Positions 54,079 to 63,170 are shown, counted from the stretch's first letter. The stretch: DNA of 64,000 nt from Paenibacillus daejeonensis DSM 15491 (GCF_000378385.1 NZ_KB899661.1:88168-152167); one strand, 5' to 3'. A program made the numbers and translations. The notes: generated from the letters alone by a model not told the origin.

Positions 54079-54350
54079 GCACATTGTTGCTTAATTCGCA
54101 CTCCTGAGCGCGATCCGCCTCATCCAAGGGTAAAATGTTACTTGGTTTGCACCCCTGAGCTCGATTCGCCTCAATTAGGGGCAAAATGTTACTTGGTTTG
54201 CTTCCTTGAGTGCGATCCGCCTCGTTCAGGGGTAGAATGTTACTTAATTTGTTTCTCTAGCCGGAATTCAGACCAATTAGGTGCACAATGTCACTCGAAT
54301 CGCGCCACCAGACTGAACTTAGCCAAATCAAGTGCACATTGTTACTCGAA
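54079..54350. repeat. Tandem array, six copies at exactly 51 bp, with intermediate cores
   Basis: Cores begin at 54079 (GCACATTGTTGCTT), 54130 (GTAAAATGTTACTTGG), 54181 (GCAAAATGTTACTTGG), 54232 (GTAGAATGTTACTTAA), 54283 (GCACAATGTCACTCG) and 54334 (GCACATTGTTACTCG). The middle copies match the 49.2-kb array and the outer ones match the reverse complement of the 19-kb array, so the two are one family. Confidence 0.85.
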
Positions 54351-54435
54351 ACTCCCTCACTAACCCAAACTAGCAAACGCTATTACGCACGTGACGCAGC
54401 GCCTTCTTCCGCTGCCAGGCAACGTCTGCCGCCAG

Positions 54436-55725
54436 CTACGTTTCCTTCCCGGACTTAGAGAGCATGATGCCCAGAATCGTCGAATCGGTGTTCGCGAGTC
54501 CCTCCTGGACCAGCCGCTCCATGTTGCGGATGGTGTCCTCGACCTCATCGAAGATGACGCCGTCGCTCGGTGATGGCGAGATGTCGTTCATCGCCAGCGT
54601 CGCGGCTTGAATGGCCGCGTTCGTGCCGGTCGAGATCTTGAGTGCGCAGGTCGCTTTGGCGCCGTCGCAGATCATGCCGCTCAGCGAGGCGATCGTGCTC
54701 TGGACGCCACGCTTAATCTGAGCAAGGCTCCCACCCATCAGGTAGATGATACCGCTGTTCGCACCGACGCCCCCTGCAATTCCGGAACCGCAAAGCGGCG
54801 AAAGTCGACCAATATACTGTTTGATGTGCACGGTCACGAGGTTGCTGAGCGCCAGCGCGCGGGCCAGCTTCTCCTCATCAGCCCCAATCCGCTCCGCGAG
54901 CGCAATCACGGGTAGCGTACAGGCAATGCCTTGGTTGCCGCTGCCCGCTGTCGTCATGACCGGCATCGCACTGCCGGCCATACGCGCGTCGGAGGCCGCC
55001 GCCGTAGCAGCAATAATGCCTGTAGCCATATCTTGGCCGAACAGATTGACCGCCGATTGCTGGGCCATTTTGCGACCGACCTGCAGACCGTATTCACCGC
55101 GCAGGCCTTCCTCGGAGATGGCTTTGTTCATCGCCACGCCTTCCAGCAGGAACTCGATATCTTCCAAGGCCACCTCAGTAGCAAAGGAATAGATCCCGTC
55201 CAGCGTCAGCTGAGAGGCCACATCATCCACTACTTCAGCCTCACAATCCGCCTTCTCTCGTCCCTGCTCTACCGGTTCGCCGTTTCGCAGCAGCTTTGTC
55301 ACACGGGTATGCTCCCGCTCAATGACGACCAGCACGTCAGTTGTCGGACCTTGCAGCCGTGCTTCAATATATAACTTCTCTGGTGTTTCCTTCAGCTCCA
55401 CCTGGAGCACATCCCGGGCAAGCAGCCGGTTGGCCGCTTCCAGCTCGTCCGGGGATAGTCCGGAGAGAATCTCCAGCTTGCGGTGCGACCGTGGAATCAC
55501 GGCGCCCAAGGCTGCTGCGATTGGCAGGCCGGATTGGCCGGTTCCCGGAATCCCCACACCCAGCGCATTTTTTATAATATTGCCACTCAGGCATAGCTTC
55601 ATGCTCTGTATCTCTTCATCCAGCAGCTCCGCAGCCAGGGATACGGCATACGCAACCGCGATCGGCTCCGTACACCCTTCGGCCGGGGCCACTTCTTTTT
55701 TTAACAGCTCCAGTAGCGGATTCAT
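54436..55725 (-). CDS. L-cysteine desulfidase (CyuA/YhaM family, UPF0597)
   Basis: 429 residues, full family length. It breaks L-cysteine into pyruvate, ammonia and sulfide using an oxygen-sensitive iron-sulfur cluster. Likely cluster cysteines are EGCTEP (Cys18) and those in GIACTLP, PLCGSGIAGG and MICDGAKATCALK. Serine-dehydratase-like features (SGNIIKNALGVGIPGTG; TAGSGNQG) are present. ATG at 55725 with GGGGAGTGG upstream. It stands alone and has no visible regulator; it could serve cysteine detoxification or use as nitrogen and sulfur source. The short 54360-54435 stretch behind it shows no terminator. Confidence 0.88.
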   Translation of the reverse strand: MNPLLELLKKEVAPAEGCTEPIAVAYAVSLAAELLDEEIQSMKLCLSGNIIKNALGVGIPGTGQSGLPIAAALGAVIPRSHRKLEILSGLSPDELEAANRLLARDVLQVELKETPEKLYIEARLQGPTTDVLVVIEREHTRVTKLLRNGEPVEQGREKADCEAEVVDDVASQLTLDGIYSFATEVALEDIEFLLEGVAMNKAISEEGLRGEYGLQVGRKMAQQSAVNLFGQDMATGIIAATAAASDARMAGSAMPVMTTAGSGNQGIACTLPVIALAERIGADEEKLARALALSNLVTVHIKQYIGRLSPLCGSGIAGGVGANSGIIYLMGGSLAQIKRGVQSTIASLSGMICDGAKATCALKISTGTNAAIQAATLAMNDISPSPSDGVIFDEVEDTIRNMERLVQEGLANTDSTILGIMLSKSGKET

Positions 55726-55976
55726 CTTGCCACTCCCCTATCTATGTTGTCCTCCGCCCAGCGGTCTATTGGTGCTTTCATTATAACAGATCCCCTACTC
55801 TGAGAGCTGACATCCCCGTCAAAAAGGGCTTAATTTAAGCCATCATTCCACTTCTTCCCGAGCTAGTCTGTTGAAATCTTCATCTATTGAAACTTAATGG
55901 AAGGTTCTACGTCTAATAATCGAACAAACAATTCCAATTTTTGCATCATCCTTAGGGATAGAAGAGGAGACTGACA

Positions 55977-57404
55977 ATGAAAAAATGGACCTTCCTGACC
56001 ACATTGCTTGCCTTGGCCATCCTGGCAGTTGTACCTGCGCCGGCGTTTGCAGCAACGCCGAAGATTATCGATGTCCAAACTAGTGGTACGTATACCTACA
56101 TCTTTAAGAGCGATAACAGCGTGTGGCAATTCGGTTATTTCAAATCGGTGCCTACCCGTCTGGATTTACCGCAGCCTGCCAAAAAAATCGTAGCTGCCGA
56201 TTACGATACCATTGTACTGTTCGAGGATGGTACGGTATGGCGTTATCCCAGGGAAGAGCATCTGACGCCGGCACCGATTCCTGGACTGACAGATATTATC
56301 GACCTTGCGAACGGGCGAATTCATACGTTGGCGTTAAAAGCGGACGGGACGGTATGGGGCTGGGGAACAAACTTTCAAGGTCAGCTTGGCAACGGGCAGC
56401 TCAGTGATTCGTGGGATGTTCCCGTGCAGAAAGCACAGGGCTTGACTAAGGTGAAAGCCATTGCTGCCGGCGATAACAGTCTGGCGCTGACCGAGCAAGG
56501 CGAAGTGTACACGTGGGGCGGTTGGCCGCATAGCAGCCGTGTTACGGCAGCCAATCCGGAAGGCTATCGTATCACACCTGTGAAGGTACACAATCTACCG
56601 GCCATTACCGCGATTGATATGCATGGTACCAATGTTTTGGCGCTAGATGTTTCCGGTAAGGTACATACCTGGGGACAGAACTTCCTGCAGATGAAATCAA
56701 CATACGACGACGGGGGAACGTTAACAGCACCTGTACAAATCCCGGGTATCGATAACGTACAAGCTATAGCCCTTGTACACCAAGCCTTGTTCCTCAAAAC
56801 GGATGGTACCCTCTACACGGCCGGGGTGGCTCCCGGGCAATATTATAATCTCACCCAGGCACAAATAGACCAGCAACTGCGCCCGCATCGCATCTCCTCC
56901 CTAACGGATGTCACAACAATTGATGCTAGCGTGGGTCAGTTATTTGCTCTGGATACCAAAGGAGAGCTATACGGTTGGGGTAACGGTGCTTCAGGGTACT
57001 TAGGCGATGGATCCGTGTATTGGAAGTCCTATCAGGAGCGGCCGACCCGCATCCTCGACACCGGCACCGTCATCATCAACAGCGTACGTCAGGATTACCC
57101 AGGCGTTATTCATCAGGGGGTAACAATGGTACCGCTGCGTAAGCTGGCTGAGCCGCTCGGAGCAACACTAGGATTCGAGGATCAAACCAAGCGAGTGACG
57201 ATCAGCTACGGCGGTCAAAAGGTATCGATGCTTCCAGGTGACGCGACAGTCACTGTGAATGGAGCGCCAATCCAGCTCGGTGGTCCGATCCGCATCTACA
57301 ACAACGAGACGCATGTGCCACTACGCTTCATTAGTGAATTGTTTGGGGCTCAGGTAGCTTGGCACGCTGATCGGGCAGAGATTACGGTGACGACTGCGAA
57401 GTAA
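55977..57404 (+). CDS. Secreted RCC1-repeat protein with copper amine oxidase N-terminal-like domain
   Basis: 475 residues. A signal peptide (cleavage near AFAA, residue 25-26) is followed by RCC1/BLIP-II-type beta-propeller repeats (about 35-355), seen as TVWGWGTNFQGQLGNG, EVYTWGGW, KVHTWGQN and ELYGWGNGASGYLGDG. The C-terminal about 100 residues are the copper-amine-oxidase N-terminal-like domain common in Paenibacillus (VPLRKLAEPLGATLGF and THVPLRFISELFGAQVAW), which probably binds the cell wall or another protein. No catalytic residues are evident. Likely a surface binding or scaffold protein. Monogenic, with a terminator behind it. Confidence 0.88.
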   Translation: MKKWTFLTTLLALAILAVVPAPAFAATPKIIDVQTSGTYTYIFKSDNSVWQFGYFKSVPTRLDLPQPAKKIVAADYDTIVLFEDGTVWRYPREEHLTPAPIPGLTDIIDLANGRIHTLALKADGTVWGWGTNFQGQLGNGQLSDSWDVPVQKAQGLTKVKAIAAGDNSLALTEQGEVYTWGGWPHSSRVTAANPEGYRITPVKVHNLPAITAIDMHGTNVLALDVSGKVHTWGQNFLQMKSTYDDGGTLTAPVQIPGIDNVQAIALVHQALFLKTDGTLYTAGVAPGQYYNLTQAQIDQQLRPHRISSLTDVTTIDASVGQLFALDTKGELYGWGNGASGYLGDGSVYWKSYQERPTRILDTGTVIINSVRQDYPGVIHQGVTMVPLRKLAEPLGATLGFEDQTKRVTISYGGQKVSMLPGDATVTVNGAPIQLGGPIRIYNNETHVPLRFISELFGAQVAWHADRAEITVTTAK

Positions 57405-57431
57405 GCGAGGCAACAGGCGAGCATCGAAAAA

Positions 57432-57465
57432 GGACCATCTGCAGTCATTGCGGATGGCCCTTTTT
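57432..57465. terminator. Bidirectional intrinsic terminator
   Basis: GGACCATC (57432-57439) pairs with GGATGGCCC-type sequence (57452-57460), with AAAAA before and TTTTT after, so it serves both the RCC1 gene and the convergent DUF368 gene. Confidence 0.88.
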
Positions 57466-57477
57466 GCTATAGGGTGA

Positions 57478-58308
57478 CTATGCTTCTGTTGCTGACGTAC
57501 GCTTGACGGATCCAAAGTACATTGCGAGGCATAAGCCAGCTACAAAAGCTGCGAGACAGATGATGGTTGGTCCGATCCCACTTACGAACCCAGGAAAGAT
57601 GACGAACACCGAACCGGTAATTAAACCAATCATAACTGCATACGTCATCCGTGGGTAGGTAGCGAGCAGGTAACGGATCGCTTTGCTGCTGAAGAAGAAT
57701 CCAGCCAGAACCCCGAATCCGATCGTAAAGATAATCGGAAGATTAAAGGTCGACAATGCATTGATCGCCGTAGGATAGACACCAATCAGCAGCAGGACGA
57801 AGGAACCGCTGACACCCGGCAGCAGCATCGCCATACTGGCTGCCCACCCGGCGAAAAAGAGGCCAATGGTCGACCAAAGCGTGAGTGTCGTCTGCGGTCC
57901 GGCATCTTTGTCGCCTGACATGAAGGCCATAGACGCCATAAGCAGCAGCCCCACCAACAGAACGACAATGTGCTTCGTCCCGAAATTCCGTCGGACATCA
58001 GCCTGCCGGATCAGCATCGGCAGCACACCCAGGATTAGTCCCGTGAAAAAGAATTGCGTTGGTGCGTAATGGTGTTCCAGTAAGTATTCAATGACCCGGC
58101 TAAGCGATACAATAGCTGTAACCATTCCAAGGCCAAGCGGGATGAGAAAGCCCCAGTGACGTTTCCAATCCTTGCTGAACAAGCCGCTGATCGCTTCCAG
58201 CAGCCGGTAATAGATACCAAGCACAACGGCCAGTGTACCGCCGCTGACACCGGGGATGAGGTCGGTCGTGCCCATGGCGAATCCCCGCAACAGATTTTTC
58301 CACTCCAT
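57478..58308 (-). CDS. DUF368-family membrane protein
   Basis: 276 residues with eight or nine membrane helices. The two GVSGG/GVSGS loops (DLIPGVSGGTLAVVLG and MLLPGVSGSFVLLLIG) are the mark of DUF368. The family has been linked to polyprenyl-phosphate (undecaprenyl-phosphate) translocation across the membrane, a step in recycling the cell-wall lipid carrier. The ATG at 58308 starts exactly where the family begins (MEWKNLLRGFAMGTTDLIPG) and has AGAAGG before it. The frame is open for 94 more codons upstream, but that part is intergenic repeat sequence. Confidence 0.87.
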   Translation of the reverse strand: MEWKNLLRGFAMGTTDLIPGVSGGTLAVVLGIYYRLLEAISGLFSKDWKRHWGFLIPLGLGMVTAIVSLSRVIEYLLEHHYAPTQFFFTGLILGVLPMLIRQADVRRNFGTKHIVVLLVGLLLMASMAFMSGDKDAGPQTTLTLWSTIGLFFAGWAASMAMLLPGVSGSFVLLLIGVYPTAINALSTFNLPIIFTIGFGVLAGFFFSSKAIRYLLATYPRMTYAVMIGLITGSVFVIFPGFVSGIGPTIICLAAFVAGLCLAMYFGSVKRTSATEA

Positions 58309-58444
58309 TGATTCCTTCTCCTTGTCTCCGATAATGATGATATCTCTTTGTCTAACTTCTAAGTCTACCACATCGGGCAGCGAGATTCCTAGCGAGCGCA
58401 GGATGAGGTGGATATAAGGTCCAATATGTCTGGTAGAAATGTCT

Positions 58445-58572
58445 AATAAACACGAAAATTCGTGTATAATTAGACCTTTTTTCTTGTTTGGGCTCAATAA
58501 GTGCGAAATTTCATATATATTTTGCATTTTTAACGATTTGGCTGCAAATAAAGCTGATTTTTCGTGTTTATT
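58445..58572. repeat. Three-copy repeat at 51 bp (AATAAACACGAAAA family)
   Basis: AATAAACACGAAAATTCGTG (58445), AATAAGTGCGAAATTTCATA (58496) and AATAAAGCTGATTTTTCGTG (58547) are 51 bp apart. ACACGAAAATTCGTGT is itself a palindrome, and TTTTCGTGTTTATT at 58559 is the exact inverse of the first copy. It fills most of the gap between the DUF368 gene and the 149-residue gene. Confidence 0.65.
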
Positions 58573-58633
58573 GATGAGGCCTGAATCCACTTAACCATGC
58601 ACGGGTTGGATAGATTTAGTCAGCCAATATGCA

Positions 58634-58666
58634 GAATCCCCCAGCCGGTCCACGGCTGGAGGATTC
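58634..58666 (-). terminator. Hairpin behind the RNA-repair operon
   Basis: GAATCCCCCAGCCG (58634-58647) pairs with CGGCTGGAGGATTC (58653-58666), with a single mismatch. Strong stem but no T run on the minus strand. It lies seven bases after the stop of the 149-residue gene and is the likely transcript end. Confidence 0.6.
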
Positions 58667-58672
58667 TTACAT

Positions 58673-59122
58673 CTATTCAGGCGTCGGGTTAAATGGAAAA
58701 TTGGCGAGGAAGTTATTCCAATCCTCTATAGCTACCTTCTTATCCATCAATGGACTGTGGACCCGGCTCGCGATTGCTTGCGCGCTTCGAAGCTCGTGCC
58801 TCACATCGTGCTCGTTGCCGCCAATCAACTCCCGAATGCAGTAGTCTATGAATCCGTTCATGCTAGTCGACTCGATGGCGCTTAAGCCCGAACCACCCGT
58901 TAAAAGAGCCCGCAACTGTCCAATAACCAGATCATCCGACTCGTTAGACTCGATACTGCCCAGTGTTAACGAGATGAGTTGATGCTTGGTCCCGAGGAAG
59001 GTGCGAATCTCCTGTCGTTCCAGCTCCGCCTCTCGCATCTGCCATGCGACTATGAAGATGACCAGCATGACCACGGGCACTAGAAACATCATCACTTGCA
59101 CTAGCAACCTTCTATTCCTCAT
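58673..59122 (-). CDS. Small membrane-anchored protein behind Pnkp
   Basis: 149 residues I do not recognise. One N-terminal membrane helix (about 6-28, LLVQVMMFLVPVVMLVIFIV) is followed by a charged, mostly helical domain of about 120 residues (REAELERQEIRTFLGTKHQL; FIDYCIRELIGG). A single Cys. Topology could be inside-out or out-in; the charged flank RNRR before the helix argues for the C-terminal domain outside. AGAGGGG precedes the ATG. It begins 33 bp after the Pnkp stop on the same strand, so it is probably the third gene of the Hen1-Pnkp transcript. Confidence 0.68.
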   Translation of the reverse strand: MRNRRLLVQVMMFLVPVVMLVIFIVAWQMREAELERQEIRTFLGTKHQLISLTLGSIESNESDDLVIGQLRALLTGGSGLSAIESTSMNGFIDYCIRELIGGNEHDVRHELRSAQAIASRVHSPLMDKKVAIEDWNNFLANFPFNPTPE

Positions 59123-59155
59123 GCTCCTCGCCCCTCTCCCGCTGAGATTCCAACT

Positions 59156-61738
59156 TTACAGCCGTGGATCGATCTCCCGTTCCTTGGCTTCCTCGAACAG
59201 CAGGTCGGCGACCGCCTGCTTGTAGGCCTCGTTGTCCTTAGAGATCTCAGCGAGCGGAATGGCGAGCATGGCCCGGCCCAGCCGGTGCTCGGCTGCTGAG
59301 GTGCGGAGCTTGGCGCCGATGTTCTTTTGCTTAATTAAGTGTGCATACTTGTGCGGGAAGGTGTAGTCGTAACCATAAATGATCGACAGGTACTCCTTGT
59401 TGCGTACCTTCATGAACGGTACTGAATTCCCTTCGGTCTCCGGCTTGATGACGACTCCCTCCATCCGCTCGGCGGTGGTTAGACGCTCATAGAAACGCTC
59501 CGCTTGCTCCAAGTGGTCCGGCGCTTCCAGATCGATCACCACGTAAGCGTCATCGGAGAGGAAGCGGTACAAGTCGGATGTCTTCTGCGACGGGAATCGT
59601 TCCGTGCCATCCTTCATCACTTCCTTGAGCAATCCGAATGGCTTGTAATCCAGCTTGGCCTCGCCCGCATACAGCTCTAACTGGTGGCGATACACGTCAT
59701 ACGCCTCCTTATGGGCTGCCAGTGGCATGCTGCGGTCCTGAACCTCTTTCATCACCTTGTAGTTCTGATAGAGTGCAGTGCCGTACTTCTCACTGAGCGC
59801 GCCCTTACTCATCTGGTGGCGCTCCTGCTCGAAGTCGCTCGCCTCATATTCGGCAGAGAGCTGGCCGAGTGCCTCCTCGAACCCGTTCTGCTGCAGAAAA
59901 TCCAACTCCAGCTCCAGCGCCTTGCTGATCGGCTCGAACTGCCGCCGAATCAGGCCATCGCCCATCGCGCGCCAAGGCAGCAGTTCCCCGTCGAGCAGCA
60001 TGATCTCGACGCCGTTATCCTGCATGTATCCGCCAAAGCGCGTCAGCAGCCGCTCATACACGGGTGCCAGCTCGACGCCTTGCACACGGTAGCCGGTGCG
60101 GCTGACCGCATAACACTGCTCGGGGTCCCGGTGCAGATAGATCGTGCAGCGCGAGCCCATGTACTTGGGCTGCAAGACGACCTCGCGCACGCCGCGTCTG
60201 GCGAAGTAGGCGAGTCCCTGCTGAAGCGACTCCAGCTCGCCACGTTCGGCATCCTTATCTGCTGGCGACATCGTGCCGGAGATATGGTTGATGCCGTGAC
60301 GCGCCACATAACGGAGGCGGCGCTGGTCCTCAAGGTCCAGCTCCGCCAGCGATACCCGGCGGTCCTCCTTGAACAGCTCCGGCAATTCCTCCCGCCGCGC
60401 CGCGGCTGTCGCCCGCATGCTGCGGAAGAACAGCCGTCCACCCATATCAACGCCGCTCAGTGCGTAGCCGTGCACACAGCCGCTGTCCAGATGCAGCTTG
60501 TTTTTGATGCGGAAACCGCGGGCTGCTGCCACGTGACCAAACAGGTGGTACGGGTGATTGGCCACCGCATCCTCCTGAAGGAACTGCAGCTGCGGCTCGA
60601 CTGGTGCCTCGCGGTCGATCCGATAGGTGCGCTGATGACGGCGCCCCTGCGGATCCAACTTGCCGATATATTTGCTGCGACAAGGCGCATGCGTAACATA
60701 GAACGAGGGGCTGCCCTCGCCGATGAACCGATAGAACGGCTGTGCTGCGGTGACGAGCACCAAGAACTTTTCCCACAGCTCGGGCTGCGCCTGCAATACG
60801 GCAATCGAGTCAAAGTACGTCTCGACCAGCTCCCGATCCGCGCCTTTGATGCCCCCCTCGATGTAGCGGCGGACAAAGTTCTCATGATTGCCCAGCACAA
60901 AGCGAAAATGCTCTCGGTTGGCGTAGAGAAACTCAATCGTAGCCGCCGTCTGTTTGCCTTTGTCGATCCAATCGCCCGCCAGCACCACTTGCTTGCCTGC
61001 CGCCTTGGGTCCCGCTGTCATCAGGCCATCCTCGATACGGTAGCCAAAGCCGATCAACAGCTGCTGCAGCTCGTCCACGCATTCATGTACGTCCCCTACC
61101 ACGATATAGCTATGCGTATGCGGCAACGTCGCGGCCAGATAGTCATCCCAATTCTCTACTGCCACCTGATACTCCGGATTCGCCACACCCTCTTCAGGCA
61201 CGTAGAAATCCTTAGCCCTCACCTTATGCACCGCATCGTAGCCCTCCCGTGCCAGCACGGGCAGCACCTCCCGGCGCAGCCGATTGATGTGACCTGTAAT
61301 CAGCCGCTTGGAGCGGTCGGAGGCATAATAGTCTTCGCGCTTGCGATAGTCGAAGAGGACAACCTCGACGCGGTAGTGGTTGGCTTCGGCCACCTGACGC
61401 ACTTTTTCCCGGAAGTCCTCCGCCAGCGCCGTCGTATCCACGATAACAAACTCAGCATTTACGGGATACGAAGTGACTAAGCGCAGCTTGGTGAGCAGCA
61501 GGTCGAACGCCTGTGAGCTCGCCTCCAACATCGTCTGATCGTACTTATCATAGTCGTGGCCCAGCAGCTCCTGGCGGATATCGTCAGAGGACAGCAGTTG
61601 GACATTGCTCCGTACACGCCGCTCCTCATCCTGCTTGGCGAGCTGGGGTATCAGCACCTCCCGCGCAAAGGTCGACTTGCCACACTCGGTCGAACCGACG
61701 AGCATCAGGATGGTATGCACTTTTGTGGTGATTTTCAT
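59156..61738 (-). CDS. pnkp: Bacterial Pnkp: RNA 5'-kinase, 2',3'-phosphatase and adenylyltransferase
   Basis: 860 residues with the three modules of bacterial Pnkp in order. The kinase has P-loop GSTECGKS (15-22) and SSDDIR. The binuclear metallophosphatase has VVGDVHECVDEL, LAGDWIDKGKQT and VLGNHEN (about 210-290). The ligase-like adenylyltransferase has the nucleotidyl lysine in PKYMGSR (Lys525). It heals broken RNA ends by phosphorylating the 5'-OH and removing the 2',3'-phosphate, then seals them together with Hen1, encoded three bases upstream. Known targets in the literature are tRNAs cut by ribotoxins. Length is as in described family members. All key motifs look intact. Confidence 0.95.
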   Translation of the reverse strand: MKITTKVHTILMLVGSTECGKSTFAREVLIPQLAKQDEERRVRSNVQLLSSDDIRQELLGHDYDKYDQTMLEASSQAFDLLLTKLRLVTSYPVNAEFVIVDTTALAEDFREKVRQVAEANHYRVEVVLFDYRKREDYYASDRSKRLITGHINRLRREVLPVLAREGYDAVHKVRAKDFYVPEEGVANPEYQVAVENWDDYLAATLPHTHSYIVVGDVHECVDELQQLLIGFGYRIEDGLMTAGPKAAGKQVVLAGDWIDKGKQTAATIEFLYANREHFRFVLGNHENFVRRYIEGGIKGADRELVETYFDSIAVLQAQPELWEKFLVLVTAAQPFYRFIGEGSPSFYVTHAPCRSKYIGKLDPQGRRHQRTYRIDREAPVEPQLQFLQEDAVANHPYHLFGHVAAARGFRIKNKLHLDSGCVHGYALSGVDMGGRLFFRSMRATAAARREELPELFKEDRRVSLAELDLEDQRRLRYVARHGINHISGTMSPADKDAERGELESLQQGLAYFARRGVREVVLQPKYMGSRCTIYLHRDPEQCYAVSRTGYRVQGVELAPVYERLLTRFGGYMQDNGVEIMLLDGELLPWRAMGDGLIRRQFEPISKALELELDFLQQNGFEEALGQLSAEYEASDFEQERHQMSKGALSEKYGTALYQNYKVMKEVQDRSMPLAAHKEAYDVYRHQLELYAGEAKLDYKPFGLLKEVMKDGTERFPSQKTSDLYRFLSDDAYVVIDLEAPDHLEQAERFYERLTTAERMEGVVIKPETEGNSVPFMKVRNKEYLSIIYGYDYTFPHKYAHLIKQKNIGAKLRTSAAEHRLGRAMLAIPLAEISKDNEAYKQAVADLLFEEAKEREIDPRL

Positions 61739-61741
61739 GGG

Positions 61742-63007
61742 TCAAGCCTCCTTTCTGCGCACGATGGCGCCTTGGGTTGTCTGAATGCCATCCACTCGGT
61801 CACCAATGCCGATCCACTCGATGCTGCGGTCAGGTGCGCTGACGATTGGCTCCAGCCACGCTCGGAATGCCGCTTGCCCCATCTCCCAGCTATGATCGTC
61901 ATGCCGGAAGCCGTCCAGCTCGTAGTAGACGTTGAAGTCAGCATTAGGCGTCGTAATAATCAGCCGGTCAAATTGGACTTCACGGCACACCAGCGCCACC
62001 AGCGCAGCAGCCTCATCCTCAGGCATATGCTCGACGACTTCCGTCAGAATCACGTCAACGGTTTCGCCATTGTACGTTTCCAGAAAACGATCCAGCGAAG
62101 CGTACGTGGCAAGGTTGTCGAGCTCCCGCTCCGCCGCCTTGCGCTGTACCCCGGCCAGCAGCTCCTCATCGATATCCACGGCATAGTAGCTCTCTTCGAT
62201 CCGCCCCGCGTAATGCAAGGCGTAGAAGCCCTCGCCACACCCGAGATCGAGGATCGCTTTGTCAAACGGCAGGTGCTCGGTGATGACGTTGCGCCGCTGC
62301 ATCCCCGTGCGGCCGTAGGCTAGGGAGATTGAATAGCGTTCTGTCTGCTCGAGCGCGGCTTTGTATTTGGCAAACCGGTCCCGCGCATTTAGGAAGTGGC
62401 TGGCGAACAGGCTGCGGATGTAAAACGGTGCATCAATAACGCCAAGGCTCGGAATATATTTGTCCAGAATGGAATCCGAAATATCGATATTCTCCTTGCC
62501 CAGCAAGGAGAGGAACAAGCAGAGCATGCTTGCCACGTGCAACAGATGATACAGGCTGCGCTCCGTGGACAGGGTCAATGAGTAACTCTTGTGCGCCTGA
62601 TGCACCGTCTCGAAGGTACAGTCGGTCAGATGGCGTTCGAACAACGCCACGAAATGCAGCCGCTCAATATGAATCATCGGGATGTGCAGCGTATGACGGT
62701 ATCCCGGGACATCCTGTTCATGGTGACTCTTCAGTGGCGACGAGAAAAACTCATTGATGGCACTGAGTCCAAACAGTGGTGTGTTGTAGCGTGACACATT
62801 GAGGTACTCGAACTGCTCCTGCCGTTCTTGCTTAAAGGACACCTCGTTATCCGCATCCTTAAAGTACACGTTGTAGGTGCTTTCGTCTGTATACCAGCCA
62901 TAGGCCATGCCCTTGCGCACGCTGCGCAGCTGCATGCCGGTGCCCGGATTTTTGCGAATCAGAAACGTAAACTTGGGGTTGGTCGATGTTACTTGTACGA
63001 TAGCCAC
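61742..63007 (-). CDS. hen1: Bacterial Hen1: RNA 3'-terminal ribose 2'-O-methyltransferase
   Basis: 421 residues. The C-terminal half is the SAM-dependent methyltransferase: ILDLGCGEGFYALHY (about 248), YAVDID, and the manganese-binding EVVEHMPEDEA (about 324) with RHDDHSWEM (about 370), hallmarks of Hen1. The N-terminal half is the bacterial-specific domain that activates the Pnkp ligase. It methylates the 2'-OH at the broken 3' end before sealing, so that the repaired RNA resists being cut again. Start is a GTG at 63007 with AGGAG seven bases before. Three bases separate it from Pnkp. A terminator-like structure lies in its leader (63049-63120). Confidence 0.93.
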   Translation of the reverse strand: MAIVQVTSTNPKFTFLIRKNPGTGMQLRSVRKGMAYGWYTDESTYNVYFKDADNEVSFKQERQEQFEYLNVSRYNTPLFGLSAINEFFSSPLKSHHEQDVPGYRHTLHIPMIHIERLHFVALFERHLTDCTFETVHQAHKSYSLTLSTERSLYHLLHVASMLCLFLSLLGKENIDISDSILDKYIPSLGVIDAPFYIRSLFASHFLNARDRFAKYKAALEQTERYSISLAYGRTGMQRRNVITEHLPFDKAILDLGCGEGFYALHYAGRIEESYYAVDIDEELLAGVQRKAAERELDNLATYASLDRFLETYNGETVDVILTEVVEHMPEDEAAALVALVCREVQFDRLIITTPNADFNVYYELDGFRHDDHSWEMGQAAFRAWLEPIVSAPDRSIEWIGIGDRVDGIQTTQGAIVRRKEA

Positions 63008-63048
63008 ATTCTCACTCCTCTTTTAAACAAATGCCCAGACATAAAAAT

Positions 63049-63120
63049 AGACTGCTTGCGCCACCTGTCCCTTCTGCAGCAATAGGCTACAGCAAAGGAC
63101 AGACCGGCATCAAGCAGTCT
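63049..63120 (-). terminator. Terminator or attenuator in the hen1 leader
   Basis: AGACTGCTTG (63049-63058) pairs with CAAGCAGTCT (63111-63120), with an inner CTGTCC/GGACAG stem. On the minus strand TATTTTTATG follows. It lies between a small upstream open frame and hen1, so transcription of the repair genes must either start after it or read through it. Confidence 0.65.
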
Positions 63121-63170
63121 TTACAGGCAGGGGGCTTCCCTTATCCTTGAACGACATATACGTCAGGCGG

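Noticed and set aside
58309-58590. 94-residue N-terminal extension of the DUF368 protein
   Set aside because: Made of intergenic repeat sequence; the family starts at the ATG at 58308, which has its own SD.
59684-61480. 598-codon open frame on the plus strand
   Set aside because: Lies entirely opposite the intact Pnkp gene; GC-rich codon structure leaves the antisense frame open. No motif.
63049-63120. T-box or other known riboswitch ahead of hen1
   Set aside because: I find only a long stem and T run; the T-box sequence and specifier architecture are not recognisable.
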